Source: Chryseobacterium sp. ERMR1:04 (GTDB taxonomy: Bacteria; Bacteroidota; Bacteroidia; Flavobacteriales; Weeksellaceae). From it: a stretch of 64,000 nucleotides of DNA. Positions 54,276 through 61,767 of this stretch are shown here, in pieces. The notes below the pieces were generated by a model that saw only the letters and a list, made by a program, of their open reading frames with translations, made no database searches and was not told the DNA's origin. Where the stretch lies: NCBI RefSeq assembly GCF_001297705.1, contig NZ_LIRF01000005.1, positions 372,001 to 436,000 of the forward strand, in the 5' to 3' direction. Position 1 is the stretch's first letter. Each line of letters opens with the position of its first letter. A program made the translations under genes and the position numbers.

Positions 54276-55592
54276 ATGATCAAAAATAAATATTCGTGGC
54301 TGATTTACAGTATCTTGGCAATCGCAAGTGGAATTATCGGATATCACTTTTTTTTAGAACAAAAATGGATCAATGTGATTCTTTTTGCTGCGGTCATGGT
54401 TGTTTTTGTAGCGTTAATTAATTCAGCCTCTGTTTATGAAATTTCAAAAGCAGAGAAGATAATTTCATCCATCCGAAGAAAAGATTTTTCATTATATCCA
54501 AAAGAAGAAGGGACTGAACTTCTGGATACCAGCATTGGTCTCTACTATCAAAGTAAGGAAGAGCAGTTTTCTTTATCTTCCTACAAATTGCTGTACGAAA
54601 GCATCCTGGATCATATGGAAACAGGCCTGATGATCCTCACCGAAAAAGAGGGAAGCTGGGACGTATTTTATGTGAATAATGCTTTTCTGGATATTCTGCA
54701 GGTTCCGAAATATAATGCATGGCAAATGTACGAATCAAAAGTTCCTGAATTTTATCAAATCATTGAAGATACTGGCTATAGCAGCTCTCAGGAGTTTTTT
54801 GATGTGTCTATCCGTGGGAATTCTACACAGTCTTTTTCTCTCAGAACTAAGAAAGTGAAAAGTACACAACATCAATTTTTCATTATCACGATGGAATCTT
54901 TGCAGAAAATTATTGAACAGAAAGAAAAACTGGCCTGGAATAATTTAATGAAAGTAATTTCTCACGAGCTTTTAAATACGCTAACTCCTGTGAACAGCCT
55001 CATCCAGAATCTTGAATACATCAGTAATCAGGAAACGATAGACGAGGAAGACCAACAGGAAATGAAGGAAAGTCTGATGATCATCAATTCTAAATCTAAG
55101 CAATTGTTGCATTTTGTAGATGATTATCGTCAGGTAGCAGAACTTCCTAAACCTGTGCTTGCTGCTGTATCGCTGAAAAAAACGATTGAATCTGCGGTCA
55201 GTTTTCTAAAAACTGAATTTGAAAAACAAGATATTCTGATGGTGTTGGAAATAGAGGATTTTATGGTTTCAGCGGATGAAAAAATGATCGAGCGGAGCCT
55301 TATTAATCTTTACCTCAATGCCATTTTTGCGGTTTCTGAAAAAGCAAAAAAGATCATCAAAACTACCGTAACTTCTCATAACAACAGAATTATTGTAAGT
55401 ATTACTGACAATGGTTCAGGGATTACTTCGGAAATTAGAGATAAAATTTTTCTTCCGTTTTTTACAACCAGAGCCAATGGTTCCGGAATTGGATTGACCT
55501 TAACCAAAAGTATTATGGAAGCACACGGCGGATATCTTAATTACCAAGGGCTGGAAGAGGGGAGCAGTTTTGAATTGTGGTTCTTGAAATAG
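54276..55592 (+). CDS. Sensor histidine kinase partner of the sigma-54 activator
   Basis: 438 residues. Two adjacent N-terminal membrane helices (~8-50) with almost no periplasmic part, a PAS-like segment (~105-215; MILTEKEGSWDVFYVNNAFL), then HisKA with His230 (KVISHELLNTLTPVNSLIQNLE) and HATPase (IERSLINLYLNAIFAV, GSGIGLTLTKSIMEAHGG). With so little outside the membrane it likely senses a membrane or cytoplasmic signal. Forms a pair with the upstream regulator. Confidence 0.9.
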   Translation: MIKNKYSWLIYSILAIASGIIGYHFFLEQKWINVILFAAVMVVFVALINSASVYEISKAEKIISSIRRKDFSLYPKEEGTELLDTSIGLYYQSKEEQFSLSSYKLLYESILDHMETGLMILTEKEGSWDVFYVNNAFLDILQVPKYNAWQMYESKVPEFYQIIEDTGYSSSQEFFDVSIRGNSTQSFSLRTKKVKSTQHQFFIITMESLQKIIEQKEKLAWNNLMKVISHELLNTLTPVNSLIQNLEYISNQETIDEEDQQEMKESLMIINSKSKQLLHFVDDYRQVAELPKPVLAAVSLKKTIESAVSFLKTEFEKQDILMVLEIEDFMVSADEKMIERSLINLYLNAIFAVSEKAKKIIKTTVTSHNNRIIVSITDNGSGITSEIRDKIFLPFFTTRANGSGIGLTLTKSIMEAHGGYLNYQGLEEGSSFELWFLK

Positions 55593-55623
55593 ACTGAGTA
55601 TTAAGGTTAAAGGACTGGAAGTT

Positions 55624-55665
55624 GGAAGAAGGGAGTTACTATTACCTTTATAACCTCCTCCTTCC
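55624..55665. terminator. Probable terminator between converging genes
   Basis: GGAAGAAGGGAGTTA (55624-55638) pairs imperfectly with TAACCTCCTCCTTCC (55651-55665); two mismatches and G-T pairs. T-rich end follows. Confidence 0.5.
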
Positions 55666-55676
55666 TTTAAAATCTA

Positions 55677-57086
55677 TCATTGCTTTCTTAAACGCTCTAA
55701 CTCCAATACTTTATCCAAAGCTTGGTCTTTAAAAACTTCATTAGGATAAAAGCTATTATTAAAATCAGGATGTTTTCTTGGGTAATTCATTTCTATATTA
55801 ACAGCAATTCCCGTTGCTTCATAGGCTTTTCCTTTGTTATCGGTATAAATTTCGTTGGAAAGGCTGAATTCCCAACCATTAGGAAGTTCTTTCCAAAGAA
55901 TCTCTGAGAATATTCCTGAAGTTCTGCTTCCAATGCGGGTAATATGAGGATACTCCAGCGTGGCAAGAGCAAAAATTTCTGCAGCGCTTGCGGTGTTGGG
56001 ACCGAGAAGTAAATATACGGGTTGGTCGTAGCTTTTTTTCGCAGGATACAACGTGTAATCTTGCTTCGGAGTAAATCCTGAACTGGTTTTTGCGGTAATG
56101 GAAATTACTTTCTTTTTAGATTTCACAAAATAACTTAACAGTTTTAAAGCAACCGTTTCATAGCCTCCGCCATTAAAACGAAGATCGATAACCATAGAAG
56201 TTGAACCCTCTAAATCATGGAGAACGGTTTTCATGATCTTTTCTGTTCCTGCTATTTCATCGTCAAACATTTGTTGAGGAGGTTTAGCTTCACTTATTTT
56301 ATCGTACAATGCTCTGAATTCTTTTGAATTTTGCTGCTCTTCGGGAATATAATTGGCAAAATTATTCATATCGGAAATGATGATATAGCCCACTTTGCTG
56401 TCCTTTAAAAATCCCCATTGCAGAACACCTCCATTATATGATTTTAACCCTTTGATGTAGGTGTTTTTTACATCCGATAATAAAGCTTGTCTTAAATGTA
56501 CAGTTCCTGTTGCGATTGCTATTGGTGCTGGTTTTTCCTTTAAATCATCAGGAAGATCAAGTCGGATATGTCCGTCCTTCATTTTTCCTACAATCTCTTT
56601 TAAAATTCCTGCAAATTCTTTATCGGTTTTAGCATTCTGAACCAACGGAAAGTATTGATCATAGATGGCTTTCCAATCGATTTTTCGTTCTTTGAAAAAG
56701 GCATAATTGTTTTGAAAGGTTTCCCAAAATACCTGAAAATTCTTAGGATAGGAGAGTTCCTTTTTCGTTTCTCCTGTACAGTTGGAAGGCAGTTGGTCAA
56801 GAGCGGTGAAATTATAATGAACGATTCCACCAGGGTTGACGATCAGTGCTCCTTTTTTCAAAGAAACTATTTTGAAACGGTCCTTAAAAACACCATCTAT
56901 CATTGGTTTGCACGTAACACTATTGATATTGTAATAGGAATACGTGGAATCTTTTATGGTTAAAATCCGGTCATAGCCCTGCTGTAGCCAGACGGTATTG
57001 GATAATGATTTCGGAATCTCTTGGGCTGTTGCCGCACCTCCTGACAAAGCTAAGCTCAGTGAGAAGAAAATGTTTTTAGTATTCAT
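55677..57086 (-). CDS. S41-family (C-terminal-processing-like) peptidase
   Basis: 469 residues with a signal peptide (GGAATAQE). A ~120-residue N-terminal part is followed by a helical region and the S41 core: IDLRFNGGGYETVALKLLSYF, the probable catalytic Ser in LLGPNTASAAEIFALAT, and IGSRTSGIFSEIL where a basic residue is expected for the Ser-Lys dyad (Arg here). Probably periplasmic or surface peptidase, activity uncertain because of that residue. It converges with the kinase gene and stands alone. Confidence 0.85.
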   Translation of the reverse strand: MNTKNIFFSLSLALSGGAATAQEIPKSLSNTVWLQQGYDRILTIKDSTYSYYNINSVTCKPMIDGVFKDRFKIVSLKKGALIVNPGGIVHYNFTALDQLPSNCTGETKKELSYPKNFQVFWETFQNNYAFFKERKIDWKAIYDQYFPLVQNAKTDKEFAGILKEIVGKMKDGHIRLDLPDDLKEKPAPIAIATGTVHLRQALLSDVKNTYIKGLKSYNGGVLQWGFLKDSKVGYIIISDMNNFANYIPEEQQNSKEFRALYDKISEAKPPQQMFDDEIAGTEKIMKTVLHDLEGSTSMVIDLRFNGGGYETVALKLLSYFVKSKKKVISITAKTSSGFTPKQDYTLYPAKKSYDQPVYLLLGPNTASAAEIFALATLEYPHITRIGSRTSGIFSEILWKELPNGWEFSLSNEIYTDNKGKAYEATGIAVNIEMNYPRKHPDFNNSFYPNEVFKDQALDKVLELERLRKQ

Positions 57087-57218
57087 AGGTTACTTAAAAG
57101 ACAATTGGACGGACTTGGATGTTACATTGATTTTTAAATAATTAGCCCTAATCCAGATTTTTGATTAATTATTTTAATCTTACAACTTTACTGACAGACT
57201 GTTGTCACAACTCTCTAT

Positions 57219-57226
57219 TACTTTTG
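57219..57226 (+). promoter_or_regulatory. -7 promoter box TACTTTTG
   Basis: Exact TAnnTTTG match ending 22 bases before the start codon at 57249. No -33 box at ideal spacing. Confidence 0.5.
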
Positions 57227-57248
57227 TTTAAAATTATATAAATTATCA

Positions 57249-57656
57249 ATGACTAACCCTATGAAATTAACCTCCTTAAGAATTATTACGAAAGACATCA
57301 AACCATGCGCTGAGTTTTATGAAAAAGCTATTGGGCTAACGGCGCAATGGTTTACAGAAGATTTTGCAGAACTTTCTACAGACACCATCACGATTGCGAT
57401 AGGAAGCATTCGTACCATGAAGTTATTCGGTGAAAACCTAGCATCATCGGCAGGCACCAAAAATACGATTATAGAATTTCGTGTTGCCAATGTTGATGAA
57501 GAATATGAAAGAATTAAACAAATTACCACCGATATTATTCAAGAACCTACCACAATGCCTTGGGGAAATCGCTCGTTGCTATTTTCAGATCCGGATGGGA
57601 ATTTAATTAACTTTTTTACGCCCGTGAGTGTGGAGGCGATTAAGAAGTTTAGTTAG
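57249..57656 (+). CDS. VOC-fold protein
   Basis: 135 residues, one vicinal-oxygen-chelate unit: KLTSLRIITKDIKPCAEFYEKAIGL at the start, IEFRVANVDEEYERIKQI in the middle and WGNRSLLFSDPDGNLINFFTP at the end. The metal-ligand His positions of classic glyoxalases are not conserved (Ser/Arg instead), so it may be a resistance-type or non-metal binding member. ATG 57261 is an alternative start. Monocistronic. Confidence 0.82.
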   Translation: MTNPMKLTSLRIITKDIKPCAEFYEKAIGLTAQWFTEDFAELSTDTITIAIGSIRTMKLFGENLASSAGTKNTIIEFRVANVDEEYERIKQITTDIIQEPTTMPWGNRSLLFSDPDGNLINFFTPVSVEAIKKFS

Positions 57657-57690
57657 AGTAGTAATTTTTATTTGAAGAATTTAATGAAAT

Positions 57691-57720
57691 CTACTGCTTT
57701 AAGAGAAGCAGTAGGTTTTA
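57691..57720 (+). terminator. Terminator after the VOC gene
   Basis: Perfect 9-bp stem CTACTGCTT (57691-57699) and AAGCAGTAG (57706-57714), loop TAAGAG, then GTTTTA. Confidence 0.8.
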
Positions 57721-57723
57721 GTT

Positions 57724-57752
57724 TTTGTGACGTTATTAATTCTGTATATTTG
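57724..57752 (+). promoter_or_regulatory. Promoter of the zinc-ribbon gene
   Basis: TTTG at 57724-57727 and -7 TATATTTG at 57745-57752, spacer 17 (slightly short). The predicted leader is about 55 bases. Confidence 0.5.
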
Positions 57753-57810
57753 AAAGTAAGGAAATTACTTTTCTTTAAAAAACGAATCTAACCATACAAT
57801 CTATTCACTC

Positions 57811-58035
57811 ATGAAACCTGAAATGAAAAAATGCGATGAATGTGAGAGTGATTATTTTGTAGCTAAATCTCCAATGGCAAGTCTATGTCCTGAATGTGCT
57901 CACATTCTCTATAATTATCCAAACTGTTCTCACATTTTCGAAAATAATCGATGCATTATATGTTATTGGGATGGAAAAACCAGTGAGTATATTGAAAGCT
58001 TAAAGAAAAAGCAAAATAAGGATTTACTTCTGTAA
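57811..58035 (+). CDS. Small zinc-ribbon-like protein
   Basis: 74 residues with seven Cys, arranged as CDEC, CPEC, CSH and CIIC, i.e. two CxxC-type knuckles and more, as in small zinc-binding ribbons. No signal peptide. I recognise no named family. It has its own promoter and stands between two terminators, which supports a real, separately expressed gene. Confidence 0.65.
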   Translation: MKPEMKKCDECESDYFVAKSPMASLCPECAHILYNYPNCSHIFENNRCIICYWDGKTSEYIESLKKKQNKDLLL

Positions 58036-58051
58036 TATTTTTATTCATCTC

Positions 58052-58079
58052 CTGTCATTTCGACGGTAGGAGAAATCTG
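58052..58079. repeat. REP-like intergenic palindrome unit
   Basis: CTGTCATTTCGACGG followed by AGGAGAAATCT. This text recurs between genes in many Bacteroidota genomes as far as I know; only one copy is in this window. Confidence 0.5.
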
Positions 58080-58265
58080 TTTTTATAGGGATATTTGAAT
58101 GTACTGGAGTATAATAGAATGAAAATATAAACTTAATTATAATATTTCAATGTAAAGAGAGAAAATACGTATTTTAAAAGTAAAAGCCCCAATAAAGAGG
58201 CTGTTTTATTTAAAAAATATTTGTATCATATTATATCCAGACCTTTACATTAAGTAATAATTTAC

Positions 58266-58292
58266 AGCAGGCTAACGGTCTGCTCTTTTTTT
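58266..58292 (+). terminator. Probable terminator
   Basis: AGCAG (58266-58270) pairs with CTGCT (58280-58284), followed by a run of T. It lies in the 401-base gap before the lipoprotein gene; a second weaker hairpin (AAAAGCC/GGCTGTTTT, near 58184-58210) precedes it. Confidence 0.55.
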
Positions 58293-58436
58293 ATTTGATA
58301 GTCAAATAATTTTTAAACAACCAACTTTGGTTAGGGATTAATTTTGTAAAATATTAAAAAAAAGTTAATAAAAAAAAGTTAATATTTAGATTATATGTAT
58401 TATCTTCACTTTATTAACACCAAATTAGATATTTTT

Positions 58437-58793
58437 ATGAAAAAATTAATTTTCACATTTATTTGTGCAACTACATTAGTTTTGACTAGTTGCTCAGAAG
58501 ATTCTCATCAAGAAAAGGAAGTTCAAGGTCAGAATCAAGGGGTAGCAGCGAACAGGTCTCTAAACAGAACTCAGCAAGAAATCGAAAATCTTCTCAAACA
58601 TTTTACAACAAAGGATTATCATTCCTCTGTTTCGGGCTTAACTAAGGAGGAAGTGCAAAAAGATATGGCAATGAAATTACTGCCAAAATGCAAACAACTT
58701 CTTATGGAAAATGGATATACGGAAGATGCTATTAATAAATTTGGCAACGATTACAAAACTATTATACTTACAGCACTTAACTTAAAAAAATAA
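58437..58793 (+). CDS. Small lipoprotein of unknown function
   Basis: 118 residues from ATG 58437 (not the upstream ATG at 58395), giving a proper signal peptide with lipobox LTSC (FICATTLVLTSCSEDS). A Gln/Glu-rich linker is followed by a helical domain (TKEEVQKDMAMKLLPKCKQLLMENGYTEDAINKF). I recognise no family. It is 2 bases upstream of another small secreted protein gene and the two are clearly co-transcribed. Preceding bases have a tandem AAAAAAAAGTTAAT repeat. Confidence 0.7.
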   Translation: MKKLIFTFICATTLVLTSCSEDSHQEKEVQGQNQGVAANRSLNRTQQEIENLLKHFTTKDYHSSVSGLTKEEVQKDMAMKLLPKCKQLLMENGYTEDAINKFGNDYKTIILTALNLKK

Positions 58794-58795
58794 TT

Positions 58796-59269
58796 ATGAA
58801 AAAGATCCTTTTATCACTTGCGCTTGTATTTGGCGCAGTTAATTTTGCAATGGCAGTCCCAACCTTTTATTATAATTTTGGAAGTTACGACGTAGAAGGC
58901 TTATATGTTTATTATTCAAGTCCAGCTAATGGAATGGGTTGTTACGATGGAGACGTACTTCCGTTGAAACTCACAAGTTCAAATGTTCTTACACATATGT
59001 ATACTGGCGTTGTAGTTCCAGCTAACCAACTTACACATGCATACGTATGTGGTTCATCACCAACGCCGGTATGCAGTACTACAACGGATGTCGTATTTAG
59101 AGGCATGAGATTTTATACTACAATAAATAATTTTGCCGGGATGGCAGGAGCAAGTTGCACATATTTTACTCAGGTTCCAACACCTAACGGATGGAAAATA
59201 ACAATGCCAGGTTTACAAAGTTTAACATTTATAGACCTAGGGTTCATGACACAATATATTTACCAATAA
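58796..59269 (+). CDS. Small secreted cysteine-containing protein of unknown function
   Basis: 157 residues. The signal peptide ends FAMA (MKKILLSLALVFGAVNFAMA). The mature part is ~137 residues, beta-rich, with four Cys (GMGCYDG, AYVCGSS, PVCSTTT, GASCTYF) that could form two disulfides. No T9SS sorting domain, lipobox or known family seen. Co-transcribed with the lipoprotein just upstream; the pair may form a small surface complex (inference). Confidence 0.7.
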   Translation: MKKILLSLALVFGAVNFAMAVPTFYYNFGSYDVEGLYVYYSSPANGMGCYDGDVLPLKLTSSNVLTHMYTGVVVPANQLTHAYVCGSSPTPVCSTTTDVVFRGMRFYTTINNFAGMAGASCTYFTQVPTPNGWKITMPGLQSLTFIDLGFMTQYIYQ

Positions 59270-59270
59270 G

Positions 59271-59302
59271 AAAAAGAGAGATCATACTCTCTCTTTTTTT
59301 CT
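59271..59302 (+). terminator. Terminator of the small secreted-protein pair
   Basis: AAAAAGAGAGA (59271-59281) pairs with TCTCTCTTTTT (59288-59298), then more T. Confidence 0.88.
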
Positions 59303-59335
59303 ATTTATTCTGAAAAAAACTCAAATTTTTAATAC

Positions 59336-59491
59336 AATAAGAAATCCATTATTGCCTAAATTGGGTTATTTACGTTTTTAGCATGTAATGAAGATTTTTA
59401 TCCTGAAGTTGATAAGATGAATGAAATCAGGACGGCAACTGTTGGGAATGGTTCTGGGAATGCAGACTTAAGGTGCCTACGTTCACGTTGA
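59336..59491 (+). pseudogene. Decayed lipoprotein gene fragment
   Basis: The frame from 59336 reads NKKSIIA, a TAA, then IGLFTFLACNEDFYPEVDK and NEIRTATVGNGSGNADL to TGA at 59489. With one codon changed it would be a textbook lipoprotein signal (lipobox FLAC). No start codon remains and the rest is missing. A hairpin at 59527-59552 follows. Low-certainty call based on translation alone. Confidence 0.35.
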
Positions 59492-59526
59492 AGATGAAAA
59501 AGAATATTTTTTTTTGATTATAAAAC

Positions 59527-59557
59527 AAATCCTCGAATAATATCGGGGATTTTTACT
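59527..59557 (+). terminator. Terminator-like hairpin
   Basis: AAATCCTCG (59527-59535) pairs with CGGGGATTT (59544-59552) with one G-T pair, then T's. It may be the leftover terminator of the decayed lipoprotein gene. Confidence 0.6.
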
Positions 59558-59686
59558 GTACATACTTTTTATTTTCCTCTAAGAAATAAGGCTTACTTTT
59601 TCTCTTCTCCAGACTCTCACAATTTTCTGAGAGCTATGAATTAAAATTATTGGGAACAGCTGAAACAAAAATAAGGTTTGATAAGA

Positions 59687-60082
59687 TTATAAGCTCATCT
59701 TCCTCAATGCCTCCATCGCTTTCCCAGCATCCTCTTTTCCTACAAAAATATGATCATGAAAATAGGCTGCAACTACATTACAGCTTATATTTTCGTGTTT
59801 TAATGTATTAGCAAAAGCGGCGGTTAATCCTACTGCTTCCAATGATGAATGTATGTTGAGGGTAATCCAAGAAGAGATATAAGTGTATGCGAAATTCCAT
59901 TCATCAGCAACCGATTTTTCCAAAACGACAGTTATTGCTTCAGTTTCCCGAAAGAAAAATAAGAGTTTTTCCATATTTGGGATTTGGTTGAGGTTTTCTA
60001 TGGTACAGAAAACATAGTTTCCTGAATTCAATACAGGCTCCATATTTTGGAGGAGTAGGGCTAAATCTTTTTCTCCTGACAT
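59687..60082 (-). CDS. ACT-domain protein
   Basis: 131 residues from ATG 60082. A longer frame reaches 60187, but its extra 35 residues come from a repeat sequence (60159-60192), so I reject it. Two parts: a ~60-residue N-terminal module (GEKDLALLLQNMEPVLNSGNYVFCTI) and an ACT domain with ITLNIHSSLEAVGLTAAFANTL and ISCNVVAAYFHDHIFV. Members of this family are thought to bind amino acids as regulators. Function in detail unknown; monocistronic. Confidence 0.88.
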   Translation of the reverse strand: MSGEKDLALLLQNMEPVLNSGNYVFCTIENLNQIPNMEKLLFFFRETEAITVVLEKSVADEWNFAYTYISSWITLNIHSSLEAVGLTAAFANTLKHENISCNVVAAYFHDHIFVGKEDAGKAMEALRKMSL

Positions 60083-60158
60083 CTTTTTTTCTACAAAACT
60101 AGAGGTTCTGTTTCTGTATCTATTTATCAATTGATAAAAAATAGATTTTTTTTTGGTG

Positions 60159-60192
60159 TCATTGCGAGATTGCTTTGTTCCTCGCAATAACA
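60159..60192. repeat. REP-like unit
   Basis: Contains CATTGCGAGATTGCTTTG and TTCCTCGCAATAACA, a widespread bacterial intergenic motif. Related pieces lie at 60595-60654 and 61072-61106, directly after each copy of the big repeat. Confidence 0.55.
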
Positions 60193-60200
60193 GAAAATAA

Positions 60201-60606
60201 GCGACCTAGGAAATGGAGGCGTTAAGAAAATAAGCTATGCGAACGTTAAGAAAATTCTACTGTTTGAGTGCGTGACGAATGTACAACCGAAGAACTCATA
60301 TCGCTATCGCACGAGTTTTAGAATTTTTAGAGAGCATAGGTTATTTTTAGCCGGAGTTTCCCAGTCTTGAACTTTTGGTTCTTTTGCTTCAAGGCAAAAC
60401 GAACAAGAAAATAAAATAGAGAAGTGATTGGAAACCAAAGGTGAAACAACTCAATACAATAATAAAGATTATTTCATTTTTCTAACAGCAAGAAAGCTGT
60501 TTTAATAAGCTTTTTAGATTTTCCCTTTTAACCGTTGAGATCCTTCCAGGATGACAAAATGGGTGTTATAGTTTGTGGATTAAATGTTTTTTATAAGAGA
60601 TTGCTT
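60201..60606 (+). repeat. Tandem repeat, copy 1 (406 bp)
   Basis: Nearly identical to 60675-61080 (17 differences by my count, no indels; ~96%). No long ORF. Includes the hairpin CTTGAA (60366-60371) with TTCAAG (60388-60393) and a second hairpin AGCAAGAAAGCTGTTTT-like region; ends in a REP-like motif. Confidence 0.85.
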
Positions 60607-60674
60607 TACTTCGACAGGCTCAGCACAGGCTAACTTCGTTCCTCGCAATGACTGAAAAAAATAGTAGTAAAAAG

Positions 60675-61080
60675 GCGACCTAGGAAATGGAGGCGTTAAG
60701 AAAATAAGCTATGCGAACGTTAAGAAAATTCTACTGTTTGAGTGCGTGACAAATGTACTACCGAAGCACTCATATCGCTATCGCACGAGTTTTAGAATTT
60801 TTAGAGAGCATAGGTTATTTTTAGCCGGAGTTTCCAAGTCTTGAACTTTTGGTTCTTTTGCTTCAAGGCAAAACGAACAAGAAAATAAAATAGAGGAGTG
60901 ATTACAAATCAAAGGTGAAACAACTCAATATAATAGTAAAGATTATTTCATTTTTCTAAAAGCAAGAAAGCTGTTTTAATAAGCTTTTTAGATTTTCCCT
61001 TTTAACCGTTAAGATCCTTCCAGGATGACAAACTGAGTGTTAGAGTTTGTGAATTAAATGTTTCTTATAAGAGATTGCTT
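60675..61080 (+). repeat. Tandem repeat, copy 2 (406 bp)
   Basis: Offset of 474 bases from copy 1 with no change in length. A 68-base spacer of REP-like sequence separates the copies. The rest of the gap to 61158 is AT-rich and empty. Confidence 0.85.
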
Positions 61081-61158
61081 CGTCACACCGCTCCTCGGAA
61101 TGACTGCGTGAGGCTTGTTTATAAAGGATTAAAATAATTAGGATAAAAAAATATTTCA

Positions 61159-61196
61159 TTAAATAGACAGACTTGTATATTTAATAATTATATTTG
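61159..61196 (+). promoter_or_regulatory. Operator-like repeat and promoter of the tetR-efflux pair
   Basis: Inverted repeat TTAAATA (61159-61165) and TATTTAA (61178-61184), then -7 box TATATTTG (61189-61196), which ends 4 bases before ATG 61201. The sequence TTTGCATCATG is the same as at the other tetR gene (44414-44424), so a leaderless transcript is predicted. Confidence 0.6.
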
Positions 61197-61200
61197 CATC

Positions 61201-61767
61201 ATGAAAAAACAAAGAGGTCAAACAGTGACCGATAAAATAATAGATACAGCCGAAAAACTTTTTTATAATCAAGGCTATAATCTGACGGGCATTAATCAAG
61301 TGATAGCGGAAGCTGATATTGCTAAGGCATCCCTGTACAAACATTTTGAATCTAAGGCTGATTTGCTATTGGCGTATATCCAACGCTTTCACCAAGAGTG
61401 GCTGGAACGGATTGAAGCAAGAATTAATAAAGTACCAGATCCTAAACAGAAACTGTTGGCCATTTTTGATCACATGAGTGAGCGCCAATTATACCGTGAA
61501 TATCAAGGATGTGCTTTTGTAAAGGCTAATAATGAGGCAGGACAGAATGATGAGCGAGTGTTGGCTGAGATTCAAAATGCGAAGAAAGACTTTAAGGCAC
61601 TTATTGAAAAATTAGTCATCAATTCCGGACATAAAAAGATGTTGACGGATCAAGAACTTACCGAAATGATCTTCCTAATGACTGAAGGCGGAATCGTTGC
61701 TGCTTCCATTTTTAAACAGGGCGAAGATCTTCAGTCTGCAAAAAAAATCATTGAAAAACTGATCTAA
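61201..61767 (+). CDS. TetR/AcrR-family repressor of the efflux gene
   Basis: 188 residues. Helix-turn-helix in TDKIIDTAEKLFYNQGYNLTGINQVIAEADIAKASLYKHFESKADLL; C-terminal TetR_C-type ligand domain with GCAFVKANNEAGQNDERV. Its stop codon is immediately followed by the start of the DHA2 pump, so it is an autoregulated repressor of that pump (typical AcrR/QacR arrangement; ligand unknown). Confidence 0.9.
   Translation: MKKQRGQTVTDKIIDTAEKLFYNQGYNLTGINQVIAEADIAKASLYKHFESKADLLLAYIQRFHQEWLERIEARINKVPDPKQKLLAIFDHMSERQLYREYQGCAFVKANNEAGQNDERVLAEIQNAKKDFKALIEKLVINSGHKKMLTDQELTEMIFLMTEGGIVAASIFKQGEDLQSAKKIIEKLI

Noticed and set aside
59687..60187. Longer start (GTG/ATG upstream) for the ACT-domain protein
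   Set aside because: The extra 35 residues are translated from a REP-like repeat (60159-60192); ATG 60082 matches the family start.
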